Below, piece after piece: positions 21,110 through 32,300 of a stretch of 64,000 nucleotides of DNA (the stretch's first letter is position 1; each line of letters starts with the position of its first letter). The translations under genes were made by a program, and so were the position numbers. The stretch comes from Epinephelus fuscoguttatus. Its lineage: Eukaryota; Chordata; Actinopteri; Perciformes; Serranidae. The stretch lies in assembly GCF_011397635.1 (NCBI RefSeq), contig NC_064755.1, positions 20,071,282 through 20,135,281 of the forward strand, read 5' to 3'. The notes beneath the pieces were generated by a model. The model did no database searches, was not told the origin of the DNA, and was given only the letters and a program-made list of their open reading frames with translations.

Positions 21110-22230
21110 AGGTCACAAAGTGCTTCACAAGGGAAACATACAACAAGAAAGAAATCATAGACAAAGTAAAGAGAAGTGCACAACTAGCAAAACTGTTTGC
21201 ACACACACAAGATAAAAAGAGGAATTCACACGACACAACAACAAAACACAAAATTTGAAAAAGGTACAGCTCTGGTACAAGTTACCCAAACACCTGTTTA
21301 AACCGGTGTGTCTTAGGCTGGCTTTTAAAAGAAACCACAGAGTCAGCAGATTGTGAAGGAGCAGGTAGAGCATTCCATTTAGATACAGCTGCAAAAGCTT
21401 GATCACCACATCTTGAGGAGAGTGCAAGGGACATACAACAAATGTAACGTATTAGATCGAAGAGTGTGAGCTGAAGAATACAGGGAAGTTGTTCAGTTAC
21501 ACAAGAAGGAGACCGTGTAATGCTCTGTATGTAAGATTGAGAGTTTTGAACTCGATCCTAAACTCAACAAGGAGCCAATGAAGGGATTTTAGTGTCGGGG
21601 TAATGTGAGAGCGTCTATTTGATCTAGTCAGTAATCTGACTGCAGCATTCTGGATTGCTTGCAGTTGAGCAAGAGCAGACATATTCAGTGAGGAGAAAAG
21701 TGCATTACAGTAGTCAATGTGAGATGAGATAAAGGCATGTAGCTGTTCAGCAGCTGAAACAACAGATCTCAGTTTGCTTATATTTCTCAAGTGGAAAAAC
21801 AAGTTTGGTCTGGTGCTTGGTCTGGGATTCAAATTACACTGACTGATCAAATATTACCCCTAAATTTTGCAGGCTTGAGTGAGCAGCAGAGGAAAGAGCC
21901 CTATTACTTTGCATGTTGAGGGGAACAACATTTTCAGGAGCAACAACCAGAAACTCTGCTTTATCAGAACTGAGCTGTAAAAAAAATTCTGCGGTCCAGA
22001 TTCCCATCTCATGATGGTATTCAAGGAGCCTAGATAACCTTAAAGGGTCACCAGGTTTAAACAAGAAGCAGACCTGGATATCATCTGTATATGAATTATG
22101 CCAATGTTATATCTGTTTATTATTTGTCCTAATGGTAGCAAATATAGAGAAAATAAGAAGCCCAAGAGCTGAGCCCTGTGGGACACCACAGGACAGTGGA
22201 GAGAACAGTTTCAGTAGAGTGCTGTTTCCT
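21110..22230 (-). mobile_element. L2-like LINE fragment (reverse transcriptase C-terminal part, decayed)
   Basis: On the minus strand, frames with typical non-LTR reverse transcriptase signatures follow each other: CGVPQGSALG near 22190, a degenerate YADD site (YTDD) near 22085, LQLSSDKAEFLVV, LGVIFD, then FHLRNISKLR, HIDYCNALFSSL, NAAVRLLTRSNRRSHITPTL and SLHWLLVEFRIEFK down to about 21500. The frames are broken by stops and shifts, so it is dead. 21110-21490 is probably its 3' part. Confidence 0.75.
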
Positions 22231-22239
22231 AAACCCTGA

Positions 22240-23400
22240 CTCAAATCAGATTAAAAGTAGTAGAAAATAATCATAGACTGTTTATTCTAACTGTGCTCTG
22301 TTATTTGAGTCTTTTTACCTGAGAAAATCCAGAAGACCCAGGCGGTACTGTATCAGAACCACAACCACATCCTGTTAAGCAGCCAGGGCTGATCCATCAT
22401 ACGTTGAAGCTGACCCCATAGAAAACCCTCCACCATGCAGTCTGTCTCTAAATATGGGTGCCGTTATAACTCATAATGCCATTATGGATTCTTCAAGAAG
22501 CAATCAAGCCAACTTCTCCATGAACACTATGCAAAATCATCCAAAGCTGAATCTCTGAGCAGTATCAGTCCAGTCATGCAGTAACTTACTGGGAGCTTGC
22601 CATTGTGCGCTCTGTTTGCAGGAGTGTAAATATTGAGGTAGAGGCTGTCCTCTGAAATCTGCACCAAGTTTTTCAAGCAGATTTATGGTCAATTGTTTGT
22701 GTTTAACACACATCAAAAAAGAGACAGTGTTTTACTATAAATTGTTGACACAACCTTGTGTCAAACTGACAGTGTGCAGGTAAGGTTGCAGAGCTACACC
22801 CTGGTTCAACTTTGTCCCACTGAATACAAAAGTCTGTTGTTACACAATCAATGATTACAACATACCCTTTTAAGCACTACCATTTAATCCTAAAATAAGT
22901 TGTTTAAAACATTTGACTAAATGGCATGCTGGTTATTTATTTACAACAGAATGCTTGCCCTAATGACTCCTTAAGTAAAATTGTGCTGATCTAATCTCTA
23001 CAGTTAACCTGATGAGCGACATGTTCTCACAATGGGAAAAAATGGCAATTCAAAGAAGAGGAAGAAAAACAGATTTCTCCTTTGAGAAGGGGATGTATCA
23101 CATTGCGCCATTCTGGCAGTTTTACACCATTCAGTATGGTAATTATATTCAGTATACACCCACAGTTATTCCCTTACTCATGTTATCCTGCACCAGCATG
23201 ACGTCAACTAAAGAAGTGATGAGTGTGAATAGTTTCACCTACAACTAATCTGCTTGGCTCTTTGAGGGAGGATTTTCACCTTTGGACAGAGTTGTCATCT
23301 CGAGGTTGTAAAGATGACTTAAGGTGCAATACAATGTAAACCGGTAACACAGTTTAAACAACACATTCTGTTCTATGATAAATGGATTTAAAGAGGATCA
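22240..23400 (-). pseudogene. Carboxylesterase 2-like pseudogene fragment (exons 3-4 and intron 1 region)
   Basis: Homologous to the upstream copy: exon 4 remnant 22319-22437 and exon 3 remnant 22590-22712, then intron-1-like sequence 22760-23400. Exon 4 has an in-frame TAA where the functional copies have TAC, and its start with the adjoining intron is deleted. Exon 3 has an internal deletion and its AG acceptor has become TG. Exon 2 is absent. It cannot encode an esterase. It is older than the two near-identical copies because it is visibly more diverged. Confidence 0.85.
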
Positions 23401-23744
23401 GCACAGTAACGCAAACATGTGAGCCCCTCACCCCCTGTAGTAAATCCCGGAGGGGACCCCTGCACTACAGAGCAGGCAAACATATTACATAATGGGGATA
23501 CTAATTGTTTTAAAAACTGGACACAATTTATTGTCTTTACACTACTGCGGTGCCTCCCTCAATAGTAATGAGGCTTATTCTTCCTGTTGATCATTACAGT
23601 CACGTTGACTTGTTGTTTTGAAGTTTTCAGGCAGGGCCAAGGCATGTGACAAAAAGCTCAAAGTGTCCACCTGACCTCCAGATTCCCCAGATGATGCAAT
23701 GAGGGTGTTAACTTGGTCTGCAACAATGTTCGTATCATCGTATG
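23401..23744. repeat. Probable transposon relic on the left of the fold-back element
   Basis: The part around 23645-23744 (GTGTCCACCTGACCTCCAGATTCCCCAGATG) resembles a common decayed Tc1-like DNA transposon. Its other part seems to continue at 27260-27405 beyond the fold-back element. 23401-23640 is unrecognised. Confidence 0.4.
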
Positions 23745-26700
23745 TAGTCTAGCAGCAAGTCCTCAAAAAAGGCTTTAGTTTTCGAGATACCCCTACCCGA
23801 GGTAGAACAAAACACAACAATGTTTTTTTAAATCTTCAGGGTCTCCCATTCATGAAATGGATTGTCTTCAACTTTTATTTTGGGGCAAAATTATTTTTGG
23901 GGGGCATTCTTTACAACTACCCCAATCTCTGAAAAAGGGACAAATCAGGCCAGTTCGGATAAGGGAAATATGACAAAAAAGCCAATTTCTTGAGAATGCT
24001 CACTCCTTTCCTCATAATATTTGCTGAAGTATAAAACAAGTGTCTGCCCTACATCACAAAAGAGTCAGAAAGTAATTCACTTTAAAAAATCCTGAAATAT
24101 AACCCTGAAAACATGGCTTTAATTTAGGCGGAAATTGCATTTTTGTGATAATAAGAAAAGAGGGCTTCTTTACTTTTCTCTTATTTAACAGAAAATCATA
24201 AAGTCCTGTCAAATACACTGTTACTGTATTGTCTAAGGTGTTTTTGAAAAATAACCATTGGTTGTTTGGAGATACCTAGTACAGTTTTGTTGTAAATGAG
24301 GTTTCTATAGGTAAACCCCTTCTCTAAAAACAGCCAAATTAGGTCATTCGAATGAGGAATGGGTGGCATAACCTATAAGTTAAGAATGCTTAATCTGATG
24401 GTCATCACACTTGGGAAGAAAAGACCAGGTGATTGAAAGGTTGAGATGTGTATAATACAGTCCTGTCAAGACCTTAAACATGAGTTTTATGAGTGGCAAG
24501 TTATGGGAAGTTTTATCCAGGGAGAAGAGATTCATTCTTCCGAATAGGGGAAGGGCAACATAAAACCACGTCATTTATTAATGGAAATCTATTTTGATCA
24601 GATTTACAATTTCATTAGTCAGAACAATCTGTTCTACACACTCAAACAGAAAGTGTATTAATAAATTAATTTAGCTGGGAATTATAAGGCTCTGAATACA
24701 GACAAGTGCTGCACACTTACAGTACACTTACAGTAAGTGTAACAGTAACAGTCAGTGTGGGGCGGGCTACTGATGGTCAGTTATTTTAAATCACAACATA
24801 CAGCTCTGCTGAGGAGAAACATGAAATGCGCTGGAAACAAAAGGAACCACCAACCTAATGGCAAATAACAGGTAAGACAAATGTGCAAATGACATATTCC
24901 TTCATATTTTTAGATTAAAGAATAGTTTGTTTTATTTGCAAGATAGATTGGAAGTTGTAAGTCACTGGCAGGTGTTCTGATCTAGGCTGACAGAGGCTAG
25001 CATGAGTTAGCAGTTGTGTGTGTGTGTGTGTGTGTGTGAGTGTGTGTATGTTTATGATGGAGAGAGAGACTTGGGCCAAAAATTGGCCACATAAAACTAC
25101 TGTATTTTCCATATTTTCCAGAGTTTACTGTAATAATGGAGCCAACAGAGCCAGCGCAGTCAGGAAGCCAGCCACATTCACAGACACTGGATGAAAAGCT
25201 GTGTTTAATATGTGAAAGTGCCCTACAAGGAGATAAGAATAATCCACACGTCAAGAACCCCACCTTGCAAGGACTCAAAACAATACTTAAGGCTGCTGAG
25301 GAACGAGGTGATGAGGTCCACAAGCGACTATCCCCCCACTCTGACGACATACTGTCCTTCAAGGTTAAGGTTTCATATCACAGATCATGTAGGGCCAGTT
25401 ATTCCAATGCACATAACTATAAGCCTACGGCCAGTGAGCAAGAACCAGCCAAGGATCAGTACACAAGGAAACGACTGACCAGAGAAACTGGATTTGACAT
25501 TCGCACCCAGTGTTTCATTTGCAGCCAGAAAGCCACAAAGGGAGAAGGCCTGACGCCTATAAGTACTGGTACAGGTGAAAGCACAAGGTCAAAGGTCCTC
25601 AGTGCAGCTTCAGAGAGGCATGATGAAAAAGTACATCATCGTATGCTCACCCATCCAGATTTATTTGCTTATGATGCCAAGTATCACAGAAGCTGTCTTG
25701 GACACTACATTTCAGAAAGAAACATTTCAGCAGCTTGAAATAAATATCTGTCAGAAAAGAAGTTAAACGAACATGAAAGAGCTTTCACTGAACTAACTGA
25801 AGAATTAACTAAGACAGTTTTTTCAAAGGATATGACTGTCACTGGCTTCCTGACTGCGCTGGCTCTGTTGGCTCCATTATTACAGTAAACTCTGGAAAAT
25901 ATGGAAAATACAGTAGTTTTATGTGGCCAATTTTTGGCCCAAGTCTCTCTCTCCATCATAAACATACACACACTCACACACACACACACACACACACAAC
26001 TGCTAACTCATGCTAGCCTCTGTCAGCCTAGATCAGAACACCTGCCAGTGACTTACAACTTCCAATCTATCTTGCAAATAAAACAAACTATTCTTTAATC
26101 TAAAAATATGAAGGAATATGTCATTTGCACATTTGTCTTACCTGTTATTTGCCATTAGGTTGGTGGTTCCTTTTGTTTCCAGCGCATTTCATGTTTCTCC
26201 TCAGCAGAGCTGTATGTTGTGATTTAAAATAACTGACCATCAGTAGCCGCCCCCACTGACTGTTACTGTTACACTTACTGTAAGTGTACTGTAAGTGTGC
26301 AGCACTTGTCTGTATTCAGAGCCTTATAATTCCCAGCTAAATTAATTTATTAATACACTTTCTGTTTGAGTGTGTAGAACAGATTGTTCTGACTAATGAA
26401 ATTGTAAATCTGATCAGAATAGATTTCCATTAATAAATGACGTGGTTTTATGTTGCCCTTCCCCTATTCGGAAGAATGAATCTCTTCTCCCTGGATAAAA
26501 CTTCCCATAACTTGCCACTCATAAAACTCATGTTTAAGGTCTTGACAGGACTGTATTATACACATCTCAACCTTTCAATCACCTGGTCTTTTCTTCCCCA
26601 AGTGTGATGACCATCAGATTAAGCATTCTTAACTTATAGGTTATGCCACCCATTCCTCATTCGAATGACCTAATTTGGCTGTTTTTAGAGAAGGGGTTTA

Positions 26701-27259
26701 CCTATAGAAACCTCATTTACAACAAAACTGTACTAGGTATCTCCAAACAACCAATGGTTATTTTTCAAAAACACCTTAGACAATACAGTAACAGTGTATT
26801 TGACAGGACTTTATGATTTTCTGTTAAATAAGAGAAAAGTAAAGAAGCCCTCTTTTCTTATTATCACAAAAATGCAATTTCCGCCTAAATTAAAGCCATG
26901 TTTTCAGGGTTATATTTCAGGATTTTTTTAAAGTGAATTACTTTCTGACTCTTTTGTGATGTAGGGCAGACACTTGTTTTATACTTCAGCAAATATTATG
27001 AGGAAAGGAGTGAGCATTCTCAAGAAATTGGCTTTTTTGTCATATTTCCCTTATCCGAACTGGCCTGATTTGTCCCTTTTTTAGAGATTGGGGTAGTTGT
27101 AAAGAATGCCCCCCAAAAATAATTTTGCCCCAAAATAAAAGTTGAAGACAATCCATTTCATGAATGGGAGACCCTGAAGATTTAAAAAAAACATTGTTGT
27201 GTTTTGTTCTACCTCGGGTAGGGGTACCTCAAAATCTGAGGGCCCCTGCTGCTAGACTA
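23745..27259. mobile_element. Fold-back element with 1.4-kb inverted arms and a coding centre
   Basis: The left arm 23745-25171 and right arm 25842-27259 are inverted copies, almost identical in the inner 1.3 kb and more divergent in the outer 50 bp. The ends read TAGTCTAGCAGCA and its complement. ATG flanks both ends (23742-23744, 27260-27262), which may be a 3-bp target duplication. The unique loop of about 670 bp holds most of the open frame at 25136-25738. Both arms carry the same CA/TG microsatellite. High arm identity implies a recent origin or gene conversion between arms. The superfamily is not determined. Confidence 0.8.
25136..25738 (+). CDS. Protein of unknown function with two CxxC...HxxxC modules, in the fold-back element
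   Basis: A 200-codon frame from ATG. It contains two similar modules: CLICE (residues 23-27) ... YHRSC, and CFICS (residues about 126-130) ... YHRSCLGHY. In each, a CxxC and an HxxxC lie roughly 55-60 residues apart, as in a zinc-binding fold. Helical charged sequence lies between (for example LKAAEERGDEVHKRL). I recall similar N-terminal modules in transposon-related predicted proteins of fishes and cnidarians but cannot name the family. The first 12 codons lie in the left inverted arm. A single TGA stops it, after which the same frame stays open (NKYLSEKKLNEHERAF...) until the right arm begins at 25842. It is therefore probably a truncated, stop-bearing piece of a longer transposon gene. 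Confidence 0.5.
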   Translation: MEPTEPAQSGSQPHSQTLDEKLCLICESALQGDKNNPHVKNPTLQGLKTILKAAEERGDEVHKRLSPHSDDILSFKVKVSYHRSCRASYSNAHNYKPTASEQEPAKDQYTRKRLTRETGFDIRTQCFICSQKATKGEGLTPISTGTGESTRSKVLSAASERHDEKVHHRMLTHPDLFAYDAKYHRSCLGHYISERNISAA

Positions 27260-27405
27260 ATGGGTGAAGTGCATCAAGTAGCAGCCACATGAATGCCAAG
27301 ACCGAAGTTTTTCCAGCAGAACATTGCACTGTAACAAGATGATCAATCTTATTCACTTCACCTGACAGTGGTTATAATGTTTTGGCTGATCAATGTATAT
27401 ATAAA
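27260..27405. mobile_element. Fragment of a Tc1-like DNA transposon
   Basis: GAAGTTTTTCCAGCAGAACATTG and TCACCTGACAGTGGTTATAATGTTTTGGCTGATCAATGTATA match, by eye, the end of an abundant decayed Tc1/mariner-like repeat of teleosts. Only this end is present here. Confidence 0.5.
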
Positions 27406-28334
27406 TATACACTTACTTTTGAAATGCTGCCGAGATGTGAAGCGGTCGCTCTCGTCTCTGTTAACTGCAATGTCAGCAAGGGCAGTGAGGGGCCCTCATT
27501 CAATTCTTAGTAAATCTTCACAGCAAAATGAGCACTGATTGGCTAAATCTTGGTTGATTTATGGTAGCAGATGGAAGCGTAAGTCACTACCAAGAATGAG
27601 CTTGACCCACAGGCAACAGGGAGCCCACTTCTACAGATTGTGAAAACCAAACACCTTTCGTTGTGCCTTCCATGATTTGACCAACCATAACCCCTAGAAC
27701 TTCGAAGAGTCAACGCAAAACCCGCCTCAACCTGAAATCGACTTCAAGTCTTTTGTGCGTTGCAACTTTGTTCTGATAGTTGCGGACTGACTTCTTTTGC
27801 TAAAATTTTGGTAAGTTGCCGTGTTATTGTCTCAAAGTTGAAAAATTATACTATTAAGTTAAATCAAGTTTGAAAAGATTTGTTTTAGATGTGGTTTACC
27901 TAATTATCCTGTTGGCGAGCCAGCATGCTAGCAGGCTAATTATGATAATTTCATATGCACTTAACCTGGCCTACTAATTTTCAAACAAACATCAATACCA
28001 ATTTCCTTTAATTACCAGCTTTTTGAAATATAATTAGATTTTACTGAATGCTCCTTATAACATTTAGTTGGGTGGCCTATTTTCTTACCTGCAAAGGACA
28101 GTTAATAGCGGCTAGGCCATTTGGTAATAACACACGTTACCTAATCATGAGTACAAGTACACAGTTTATCAAAGTAATCTATTAAATTTTTATTCTTTAT
28201 TTGAACCCCTAATTAGCTGAAACAGACCAAACAGATAGATGTGTATCAGCTAACATATTATATGATTAATAATACACACTCTACTAACTAATGTACTAAA
28301 ATAAGTAAGGATGGGTCACACATTTGCAACAGAT
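27406..28334. other. Intergenic sequence, nothing recognised
   Basis: No exon, RNA or clear repeat is visible apart from the tRNA gene that follows. Confidence 0.4.
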
Positions 28335-28407
28335 GGGCCAGTGGCGCAATGGATAACGCGTCTGACTACGGATCAGAAGATTCTAGGTTCGACTCCTGGC
28401 TGGCTCG
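28335..28407 (+). tRNA. tRNA-Arg (anticodon ACG)
   Basis: A 73-nt cloverleaf: acceptor GGGCCAG pairing with CTGGCTC, then G. The D arm has A box TGGCGCAATGG. The anticodon stem TCTGA/TCAGA encloses loop CTACGGA, giving anticodon ACG at 28368-28370. The T arm has loop TTCGACT (B box GGTTCGACTCC). No intron. A T7 pol III terminator follows at 28411-28417. It is nearly identical to the vertebrate tRNA-Arg-ACG consensus, with one T-stem C-to-T change that keeps a G-U pair. CCA is not encoded, as usual. There is no SINE tail, so I take it as a genuine gene. Confidence 0.95.
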
Positions 28408-28410
28408 ATA

Positions 28411-28417
28411 TTTTTTT
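28411..28417 (+). terminator. RNA polymerase III terminator of the tRNA-Arg gene
   Basis: A run of seven T, three bases after the 3' end of the tRNA. Confidence 0.8.
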
Positions 28418-29239
28418 CATGGTAGGAAATCACTTTTCCTTATACCACCAGACACTGCCACCTGCCGGTCGAGCAAAACAGCCAATCGTGTTGCCTATCA
28501 CCACCAAAATACACTAGATTTGACCAGTCCGCTCTGTATCAACAGTTGTGAGTACACTAATTTCTTCCCCATTGTGGGCTATGTGTCTATATCGCTTTGT
28601 TTTGTCACACCAACCGCAGAGTTGACAGAGTAGACATACACTTAGCAAGAAGTCCTGAAAATGTGACAATTTAAATTTAATCCTGGGTAATCTGCCCAAA
28701 GGTGACGGCTGTGGACAGATGCGTTAATCTATGACACGAGGGCTAGAACGAAAAGATATTTGTAGAGTTGCCAGATGGACAATTCATTCTGGGGCATCTG
28801 AATATGATACATACAATATATATAAAATTACGACTTTCAGATGCAGTACACGTCTGTCTTTTTAGCTGTTGTTCTGTAACCTTAGTTAGCGACCCCTCCA
28901 GAAATAAAGTTACCAAGCTTATTTTTGTCTTAGACATTTTTACGTTACTGAATTAACATGAAACAATCAACTTGCAGAATTAGCTTCAATGGCGGAGTAT
29001 ATGTACACATAGGTTACACGGAATATGTTTTCATTACTATCAGTGTAGTTACACAGAAATAATAGACATAAAAGCTCAAACGATCTCAATGGCACATTCC
29101 CCTGTTGTTAAAAATGAACGGATAAATAAAGAGTTAATGTTAAATCATCTGATAAGTTTTCGTGTTGCGTGTATTCTGGTTGCTAGCGGCGGCAGACTGC
29201 TTTCATCTCAGCCTTGGTTCCCCTAAATAAGTGAGGAAC
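28418..29239. other. Upstream flank of banp
   Basis: No exon or RNA gene seen. CpG content rises from about 29160 towards the banp first exon, consistent with a CpG-type promoter. Confidence 0.45.
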
Positions 29240-29341
29240 TCTACATGTGAGGAGCAAGCGGAGGCAAGCGCTCATCTCTCGCGAGGAACGACGCCGTTAT
29301 CGGAATCTCTACAAACAACACGAGAATTCATCATTCACACG
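29240..29341 (+). other. banp: banp non-coding first exon
   Basis: CpG-rich sequence ending CACACG followed by donor GTAATA at 29342. No ATG leads into the coding frame, so translation starts in the next exon at 31105. The 5' border is a guess; the transcript start could lie anywhere between about 29220 and 29290. Confidence 0.5.
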
Positions 29342-32300
29342 GTAATATAACCCAATCTTACACGGTACATGTGTTGTGTGCCAGCAGTGGGGGAAAGAAG
29401 CTGACTCAAAATCATGTTTTAATGTTAATTCTCCCAACAGTTCACGATTCTTGCATTACATCTCGGCGGTCTTTAGGCCTTACTAGCATGCTAACCGCCA
29501 CGCTAGCTTAGACGGCGACTCATTTGAACGGCTTCAGCTTTAACGTTAGCACGCAAATCCGATTTTGTAGTAGCGCTAACCTAGCTAATGTTAGCTAGTG
29601 TTGTCCTAGCCCATGCTAGCTAGCTAGCCGACTAGCTTTAATGCAAAATTAAATACTTAGCCGAAATGCAGTAGTATGAACATTAATTAGGATATATTCA
29701 AATAAATTATACAAATGCATAGCCAGCCAACACGTCAAGTTAGGCCACTCGGTTTGTTGTATTTTACACACATCGTATCGTCAATAGACCCCCGCCCAGT
29801 TAGCTAACATTAGCCAACTATGGAGTAACGTTAAAGTAGCAATCTAAACGTAGTTAGTAAAGCCAGTAAGGCTGGTCATGGTCGTAAATAGGTTATAATG
29901 TTATATTTAGAAAAGCAGGGTTTTGCAAAAAAAAAGCTATACCCTGCCCCGTTGCACCCTAACTAACTAACGTTACCAGAGCTAACTCAGGCCAATAACA
30001 CCTGTCACTTAATAAACATGCTAGCGGGTTTTGCAGCTCCAAGTCCATTCAAATTGATCATGACAAGATGTTCAACATCATCACAAAAATGCTTATGAGT
30101 ATTTAAACTCTGCATATAAATGTAAAGAGGAATGGACCCAGGGGAAGACAGGCACATCATGCATCTGAGTACCTCTCCTCCTCTTTACACACTCTCCCCA
30201 TTACTGTCCCTTTGCGGGTCATGCCCCTGTCCATGCTATACAGATGTACAATTAATGCATTCCTGTTTGAGTCAAAGTTATAATGCATCCTTACATTTAT
30301 TCCATAAACTGTAAGGTAAAGTGTTTTTTTTTGTCATTGTCAGTGCATTATTCTGTACAGTGACTGCCTTGGCCTGCATTAGTTATAGTAGTTTTTTTCT
30401 TATTTTAAATAAAGACTTGGGTGTTTATTTTTTACAGTGGTCTCCTAATGTTGTTTTTAGAAGCCATCAAATTCAGATTTCACTCTCATGCTTTTGTGTC
30501 ATAAAATGCAAATGTATTCTGATGAAAGCTGTAATAAAATTCCCCAAATTATAGTAGATTAAATACAGTTACTAAACATTAGAACTTTAATTGGTGGAGT
30601 GATGCATAGAAATGAATTTTCTACATCTATACACTTGTGTCAGCTCACAAAATGGCAATTCCATGATCATACCTAAATAATAAATTTCTATTACATTACA
30701 TTACATTTCTCTAACCAATTTGGACTTTCCATGGATAAGTATAATTACAGAGAGTAGACAAATAGGATATCAGTAGGGGACAGAAAAGCAGGTTTGTGGT
30801 CAAAAAGATGTATAAAGCAGCAGTTTAATACATGACTATTAAAACTCTACAACCAAAGACTAGACTAAATATTACAAAGGGGCACAGTAAAGAGGCCGAA
30901 CAATATTTGGTGTTATACATAGTAAGTTATAGTTGTTTGACAAACTAGTAGAATTTTAAGTGCACAGTCCCCAGTAATGCAGAAGCAGCAACATAAACGG
31001 CAGAATAATTTTCTGCTTTATGGTAGCATGTTAATAAAGAAATACTGTGCTGTCATGTTAAGTTAACCAAGTTTCCCTGCTTTTTCTTATTTCAGTTGTG
31101 AACAATGTCTGCACAAGAGTTGGGTGAAATTGTGCAAATAACAGTGGAGGACTTTAACCAAGAAGAACGGACAGGTAAGATTCTTGTGAAACAATATAAA
31201 AATGTATTGTTTTACATCTATTCTAATCAGTAAGTAATCAATTGCTGTGCCTTAACATTCTCTGCCCTTTTAACCAGATATAGTTAGGTTCCATTCCGGC
31301 AAGTGCAGCACGATCAAACATGGACATGGACGAATTTTTACCAAACTGAAGTTTTAACGTCAGTTTACTTTAGGTCAAGTGTGTGCTAAACAACTGTATT
31401 ATTTATTATTCTACATGTTAAACACTGTTTTGGGTTGGGACACGGTATCATCAGATAGTCAATACTATTGCCTTGGATTGGATGACTGCAGCTTCAATCT
31501 GGGGCATCCCATAGTGAAATCTAAAAAGCAGGCTTTTATGTGTTGTTTTGAGGGTGTCTTTATATTTTATTAATGCCAGAGATGCTTGACAATCATGAAG
31601 AAGATGAAGAAAAGCCTCCAAAGAAAAAGAGGAAATTAAGCAACAGCCAAGAGAATAACAACAACCAAGACATATGTTTTATAAAGGTACCAGCTCTGAA
31701 TGATGGACCCTGTCCAAAGTGCATATATTTTAATATTTTTGAAATATTAGGATATGATTTGTCAATTGAATTACACATACTGCATTTAATTCTTTGTTTT
31801 TCTAGAACATGTTGGTCTCATTCACTGCATCAATCAGCAATCGACTGGAGGGAATTGAATCAAAGTTACAGGCTCTGGATGCTACATGCAAAGCTCTTGG
31901 ACGCAAACTAGACAGCATGGTGCCCTCTGCAAAGAGTCCAATCCAGGTTCCTATGGTTGCAGGGTCTCCTCAGGGGGCCACTCAGACGTGGAACAAAGTG
32001 CGCTGGTAAGACACAAGTGTTTCTCTACTAGCGCATTGTCTCTGTGTTGGCTTAGAGTGCAGTCACTGGAGACTAACTAAAATTCTCAGGCCAAAGTAAG
32101 TGTAGTCTTTCATGTCGAGAAATTATTCTTGTAGTTATTTTACAAAGCTGTAGTGTGATTACAGGAGCTCCCAGAGCCATGTTGTCTACACTTATTTTAG
32201 ACTGTGCAAAGCATGCATACCTGTGCCGCTTAATCAATGTGTTTTCATCTTTGTCCCTCAGTGTTGTTCCACAAACAAATGTGATAGTGAGCAGTGAGCA

